A stretch of DNA of 64,000 bases from Dasypus novemcinctus. Lineage: Eukaryota; Chordata; Mammalia; Cingulata; Dasypodidae. The stretch spans positions 51,101,212 to 51,165,211 of the forward strand of contig NC_080680.1 of assembly GCF_030445035.2 (NCBI RefSeq). Reading direction: 5' to 3'. This document shows positions 58,801 through 64,000 of this stretch, one piece after another (within the stretch, counting starts at the first letter, position 1; the number at the start of each line of letters is the position of its first letter). A program made the position numbers and the translations under genes. The notes under the pieces are model-generated. The model saw only the letters and a list, made by a program, of their open reading frames with translations, did not search any database and was not told the origin of the DNA.

Positions 58801-59619
58801 GCTTGAAGATATGCCATGAAGAGTATAGTGTCAGGGCTTTGAAAGAGGAGTTGAGGTCATTGATTAACCCTTAGAAGACAGTCAAAACTTAGTGTCTCTA
58901 GCGCCTCTTATTTTACTATTTATCTTCTTTTTCCAGTCAGTGTTTTAAGCAAACATTTCCATGGGATACCGCATTATTTTTCTCCTAAGTTTTCTGCTCT
59001 TATGTTACCTCCACATGAGACATATTTGGGGAGAGGCATAGGGTGCTCCCATGTCTCCTCAGCTCTCCGTATTTTAATTAGACTAAAAGGTTTTATTTTT
59101 TTCAAATGCCAAAAATATTCTAAGACTTTTATTCATTCAAATGACCTAAAGGTTTTTCCCTTAATCAAGAGAAGGAGCAGACACTGCCTGCGTTCAGTAT
59201 CTGTTAGTAAACAGTAGGGGTCCACAAATGTTCAAGAAAAACAAGCTGATGATTATCATGACAGTGAAAATTCTAAGGAGAATTCGTAAAAGCCCAATAT
59301 TCAGTGCACACATTGAGATCACTGCATGCATTTGATATCTTTCTGTAAAATCTACATAGGAAATGAAAGTACAAATTTCAAATTTTATTTTCTTATTTGA
59401 TTTTTCTCATGGTTCTGACTATATGTGGCTCACACACTATTTTGGTCTTAAAGAAATTTAAAACATACCTCTAAATTCCCAAATTCCTTTATAAGAGAAT
59501 TCTCTTTCTGTTAAAATGTCAACTATGAGTATCTGATTCTTCCATAAAATCATTGAGATTTGTAAAATATGATGGTGGAAATCTTTAGCTCTAACGATCA
59601 TTCATATTCCAGTTTTCCA
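52823..59619. other. Long repeat-poor stretch, no gene found
   Basis: No gene is identified. The part at about 52990-53110 (GGAGGTGGTACCTGTGATAG, GGATTAAGTAAGTAGTAGG) may belong to the unnamed family seen at 15136. 54790-54930 may be an old L1 piece. The part at about 56960-57240 is balanced in composition and free of recognisable repeats. All frames are under 90 codons and lack recognisable domains. Confidence 0.35.
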
Positions 59620-59795
59620 GTATTTATCAGTGCATCAACATTGACCATGTTACTTATTTTCTCTCTTTCTCAGCTTGTATATTTGTACAATGGGAATAAT
59701 GGTCAGGTCTATCTCATATGCTTGTTGAGAAGATTATATGATATAACTCATGTAAACTGCTTATCACACAGTAAATGCTCAATATACACCATCTA
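59620..59795 (+). repeat. MIR SINE remnant
   Basis: CATGTTACTTATTTTCTCTC, TATTTGTACAATGGGAATAA, TGTTGAGAAGATTATATGAT and CAGTAAATGCTCAATATACA follow forward MIR order. The 85-codon frame 59569-59826 is part of it. Confidence 0.8.
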
Positions 59796-60212
59796 TTTTA
59801 CTAAATTTATGGTAATAGCTAATTAACTTGATTTTGATTGAAGCACTTTTTGGCTCTCATTAAAATACACATTAATCCATCACCTAATATTTATTGGTAT
59901 GACATTATAGTACGTGTTACAATTTTAAAATAGTTGCCATAATTAATGACCAAGTCCCTGGAAGTCCTAATTTCTTGAGGTCTGAGTAATGAAGGAATTA
60001 TTCTAATTTTACAGGTCTCCAAGTTCACAGGCAAAGTTATGACCTGCAAAATGGGCATGCTTCTTCTGAGTTGAGTTAACAAAATGGTATGAAAAATATT
60101 ATAGCTAAAAAATGTTTTTAATTATTGTACACCGGTAAAAAGTTCTATGACTTTCATCAGTACATAGGTTTTGCCCTCATATCCTACTAAAGTTATAAAT
60201 AATTAAAACTAC
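59796..60212. other. Unassigned AT-rich DNA
   Basis: No gene or nameable repeat is seen. Confidence 0.4.
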
Positions 60213-60424
60213 CAGTTATTGAGTGTCTCCTCTGGGACAGGGATTGTGTTAATGCTTCAAGTACATTGAAGGAATTTTCCTATGAGGAGAGGATAATCGT
60301 TATTGTACAAGAAAGGTAGAGTGCAGAGATTTTAACTAATATTTTTCCAAATCACATAGCTAATGACAAGAGTTGGAATTTCATCCTAGTTTACACCTTA
60401 GGTATTTTACTATACCATGCCACC
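60213..60424 (-). repeat. MIR SINE remnant, nearly full length
   Basis: TATTGAGTGTCTCCTCTGGG, GTACAAGAAAGGTAGAGTGC, CCAAATCACATAGCTAATGA, CAAGAGTTGGAATTTCATCC and TTTTACTATACCATGCCACC are in reverse MIR order. Confidence 0.85.
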
Positions 60425-61129
60425 TTTAAAATACTTAAGTCTTACTCAAGATCATTTCAGACTTATCTTACACAACAGCCATTCTTATATAGCAGCAAAG
60501 GTGTTTTATTAAATGAGTAAATCAGTGCAATGCTAAATGAATGCTCTAGGACCTGACCTGGGTCTTAGAGAATTTAGCATTTATGGTTTCTACTATACTT
60601 GGTGACCTCAAGAGTCCAGGGTCTCTAATAATCTGTAACATTGTTGAGGTAAAAATTTGAACATGTACTGTTATACTGGTATGTAAGAGTGAGTCATTTA
60701 GAAGATGCAGAGGCCTAGCTAAAACCAGTATCTGCATCTTGATATATTTTCTAGTGTTACTGAGTTTGCAGTTACTTGGATCAACTTATTAAAGTGTCAT
60801 TTATGTATTTAGCTTTTATTTGTTTGTTTCTTAAGAAAAATAATCCTTGCTAAAAATCAAATGACTAACACTGGTCTGAAAAGATCACTTAAATTTTTTT
60901 AGTTACACTTTACTGTATTTCCCAAAATATTAAATACGGTATTTTGAATATATTAAGCTGCATCATTCTTATGAAGGTCCTGTTGTAATGAACAGCAAGA
61001 TCTGAATAAGATTTTCCTAGTTATACCATAAAGTGGTTACTTTGTCCATTGTTAGAATATAAAATGATAATCTGTTCTATGAAAGAAGAGAAATCCTCCT
61101 ATGGTTAGTCACATAAGTAATAATAATAG
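60425..61129. other. Unassigned non-coding DNA
   Basis: No gene or confident repeat is seen. Confidence 0.4.
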
Positions 61130-61362
61130 TGCTTATAAACTACACTGAGATTTGCAGTTTATCCAGATCTTTTTCATTTATCATTTAATTTCATTCTTGA
61201 AACAACCATGTGAGGTAGGTGGAATTATACCTCTCCTAATTTTAAAGGCTGGACGAATTGAGGCTCAAAGGAGTTAAGTAATATGAATAAAGTAATCAGT
61301 GAATTAGATTGAATTAGGCCATCTAATCTAAATTCTTTGCTTCTATTTTATCCACTTTCCTA
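61130..61362 (-). repeat. MIR SINE remnant
   Basis: ATCATTTAATTTCATTCTTG, AAACAACCATGTGAGGTAGG, ATTGAGGCTCAAAGGAGTTA and CTTTGCTTCTATTTTATCCA are in reverse MIR order. Confidence 0.85.
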
Positions 61363-61553
61363 ATAATCGTTTTGAAGTTTCAGACTGGAATTGAATATCT
61401 GATACTGAGTCAAGAAACCTACTCAGAATGGGGATAAGAACATCTGATTTTGCTTTGACAATTCTTAAGTGGGCCTCACAATAACTCCAAAGTAATTATT
61501 AGGGCTGAGGAAAATGAGGAACAGAGAAAGTGTGACTTGATGGAGGTTAAAAA

Positions 61554-62020
61554 TGGTTTAGCTTCCTAGGCTGCTCAAGCAAATACCATGCAATGGGTTG
61601 GGTTAAACAATGGCAATTTATTTTCTACAGTTTTGAGGTTAGGAAAATATCCATATCAAGGCATCATCAAGGCAATTGCTTTCTTCCTAAAGACCATGGC
61701 ACTCTGGGCCTGGCTGCTGGCTATCCTTGGTCCTTAGTCTGTCACACTGACAAAGCATAAGGCGGCGTCTCCTTCTCTTCCGGGTTCCGCTAAGATTTAG
61801 CTTCTTGCGTCCTGTGACTTTCCCTCTCTCTGTCTGAACTACATTCCATTTATAAAGGACTCTAGTAACAGAATTAAGATCTCTCCTGATTGAGGTGGGC
61901 CACAACTTAGCTGAGATAACCTCATCAAAAAGTCCGACTTAGAACGGGTTCACGCCCATAGGAATGAATTAACTTTAAGAAAATGTTTTTCTGGGGTACG
62001 TACAGCTTCAAACCACCACA
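61554..62020 (-). mobile_element. MaLR-type solo LTR, CpG-retaining
   Basis: On the minus strand it starts TGTGGTGGTTTGAAGCTGTA at 62020 and passes CTTAAAGTTAATTCATTCC, GTGGCCCACCTCAATCAGGA and TTAGAGTCCTTTATAAATGG to a MaLR tail near 61554. Several CpGs survive (about 61763-61954), unusual for an old AT-rich repeat. The pattern is one I associate with xenarthran MaLR LTRs. No clear target duplication; the 72-codon frame at 61687-61905 is a by-product. Confidence 0.8.
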
Positions 62021-62249
62021 GAAGATCTTGTCCTGGAAACCATATCTTTTAGTTTTGAATACTGTGATCTTTGATGACAACCAGTAATTCCTTTAGATAA
62101 TAGAGAATGGGGAAGGGTGTGTAATTCTGAAATTATTTTTGGACTGAGAGAACACTTTTATAAGTGGGCATTGAATGATAAAATATCTTAAAGTATAATG
62201 GAAATCCCTGAAGTAATACAAGTTGGAATTCTTATAGCTCTATCTTCAT
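62021..62249. other. Unassigned non-coding DNA
   Basis: No gene or nameable repeat is seen. Confidence 0.4.
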
Positions 62250-62372
62250 GCTTATTTTATCAATTAGGAAACTGAGATTTAGGGAGATTGAGTGATTTTT
62301 TCAAGATTGGAAGACTAAAAATTTCGAAAAAATCAAGATTAAAAACCAGTTGTTTGGACTCAATCTTCTAAT
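62250..62372 (-). repeat. MIR-like remnant
   Basis: TATCAATTAGGAAACTGAGA, TTTAGGGAGATTGAGTGATT and AACCAGTTGTTTGGACTCAA fit reverse MIR order. Confidence 0.65.
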
Positions 62373-64000
62373 ACAAAGTCAAGTAAAAAAGGAAAGGATA
62401 TAAATTATTATAGGTGCAAGAAGTTCAATGAAAACAAAAACATGAAACTATTGTAGATATTTAAAAAGTGAGAAGGTAAGATAAAGACAAAATAAATCCT
62501 GAAATAAAGTAAACTGGAAATAGATGTCAGCGGAAAAAGTAGAATAACCTAAAATGGAAATCTGTAAGCACTTCAAACTTAGAAAAAAGAGCACACTTTT
62601 TTTTCATAAATGATTTACACAAAGAAACGGTTTCATATTATAAAATCTTACAAAGGCATTCTGTCTTCCAATTGAGCAGGAATTAACCCTATAAGCAGCA
62701 GACCTTTACATCAAGGTCTGCCTTAAATCAAGGTCTGCTTCTACCCTTAGCTGTAAAGTTACCTTACATCAAGGACTGTCACCAAGTAGCATCACTGTTA
62801 GGCTGGGAGGTTACACAATACTAAACAGAAAAATTAAAGGAATTGGGTCTGTGTTTACTGAAGAGGTCAGTTGATTCCAAAGCATGCAGCTTGCTCTACA
62901 GTTTAGCACGAACCATCTTACATAGAATCCCTGGCAGAAAATGCTACCATTAACTGAAATTCTAGGTAAATTATTAAACATGTGGCATAAACTAATTTAT
63001 ATTGAGTAGAAGCAAAAAGATTAGAAATAAGTCCCACATCTAAATAGCAAGAATGCAAATTAATTCTGCTTCTTCAGGTTCCTTTAACACTGCTTTTTCT
63101 TTTGGAAGTCTCTTTTCTTGTCTATTTTACTTGATGAGCAATCAAATAATTAAATATGTTTGCCTTAGTATCTAAAGTAATCAAAGTGGAAACAGTTATT
63201 TGACTTTTGCTCCAGTAATTTTTTTCCATCTTGCATTTTCTCATTTAAATTTACGTTTGTAGAGTAACACAAGACATTAAATGGTAAATCTATAAATGTT
63301 TTCACAAAATTGGAAAGAATTACATGGAAAAATAAAAGGCCTTGAGTATAAATGGAAAGACTTTAAAATAGACCTATACATGATTGGTCATAATATCTTA
63401 CATTCATTCTAATTTTGTTTCTACTGCCAGGACTTTATTCTAAGACAGGGCAAAAAATGAGAGACTTGGGTATTAATAATAATAACTATAATAATAATAA
63501 TAGACTTTCTTGTGGTTTTCTAATTCAAAAATAAATTCAAAGTTATTCTTTATTTTTCACCAGACAATGCTATCTTTCAAATCAAATCTATGCTATTTTA
63601 TAGCATAGAATGTATGCTAGTATGTACACTGTATTTATAGTTTATGCTGAGTCAAAATAATGCTACACATGGGGCTCCCATTTAATATTACACTGTAGTC
63701 TGTGAATTTTAGGTTGAATGATATGATTCCAATATGACCAATCAATACATGAAAAAATTAACAAGAAACAATTTTTTTAAACTTAATTTTTCTATTCCAT
63801 TCTATTCCATTCCATTCCATTCCACTCCATCATTACTAGAGCAGATAATGAAAAGGTTGAATCATGAAATTTTTAGGAGGGAGGGATTTTGCCGAAAGGT
63901 AGGAAGTAGAACAATAAATACCTATTCTTCTTTATGAAGAAGGGGAACAGAAAGATGTTCCACTTACGTGAACCATACTAAGATATCTTTTGTGTCTACC
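62373..64000. other. Unassigned AT-rich DNA to the window end
   Basis: No gene is seen. (AAT)n-like runs lie at about 63473-63501 and an ATTCC pentamer run at 63791-63830. CAAGGTCTGC recurs at about 62714 and 62739 in a short local repeat. Confidence 0.4.
63791..63830. repeat. (ATTCC)n microsatellite
   Basis: Tandem TTCCA units with two early interruptions, directly visible. It resembles the GGAAT satellite unit but is far too short to be one. Confidence 0.9.

Noticed and set aside
63791-63830. Pericentromeric GGAAT satellite
   Set aside because: Only about 40 bp of imperfect ATTCC units, with unique sequence on both sides. A simple microsatellite explains it.

Overview
This window looks like nuclear DNA from a placental mammal, most likely a xenarthran of the armadillo group (Dasypus-like). 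The main evidence is six copies, one of them only a head fragment, of a long tRNA-headed SINE of the armadillo DAS type (called DAS-III from memory), plus one short DAS-like tRNA-headed monomer with a GTTTT tail. Older layers are those shared by all placental mammals: L2, MIR, hAT DNA transposons, MaLR and ERVL LTRs, and L1 remnants. The sequence is AT-rich with few CpGs. I see no complete protein gene, no convincing coding exon, no functional tRNA or rRNA gene, no CRISPR array and no bacterial-type operon. It reads as intergenic or deep intronic DNA.

Layout. 0-12 kb: one reverse DAS-SINE (1192-1621), two LTR-like blocks (about 1715-2317 and 2449-2665), a reverse MLT1-type MaLR LTR (4239-4706), a reverse ERVL-type LTR (6092-6548), L2 and MIR scraps, and a forward MaLR-type LTR (10450-10909). 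12-20 kb: a hAT element with an 8-bp target duplication (13521-13843), an AT-rich stretch with an RFX-like palindrome (16595-16607), a second hAT element (17652-18631) split by a DAS-SINE, and an L2 remnant carrying a DAS head fragment (19444-19561). 20-32 kb: L2 (21230-21570), an L1 ORF2 fragment (22169-22300), a lineage-type MaLR solo LTR (26606-27187), an L2-like remnant, the short tRNA-SINE (28610-28717) and a DAS-SINE with a 14-bp target duplication (28839-29295), then a repeat-poor AT-rich stretch. 32-45 kb: L1 remnants, an MLT1-type LTR, an MLT2/ERVL-type LTR, two hAT elements, an L2 split by a forward DAS-SINE (41592-41999), and another reverse DAS-SINE (43201-43616). 45-64 kb: two small 18-bp minisatellites, a TG/G-rich tract, many MIR remnants, and a CpG-retaining MaLR LTR (61554-62020).

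No gene set works together here. The readable biology is layered transposon history: DAS-SINEs sit inside older hAT and L2 copies, and several insertions keep their target-site duplications. Most longer open frames lie inside SINEs or LTRs and are by-products of repeats. Some repeat-free stretches could be conserved non-coding elements, but that needs alignment to other mammals. I found no clear sign of a new biological system. Family names come from memory of consensus sequences, not from a database search.
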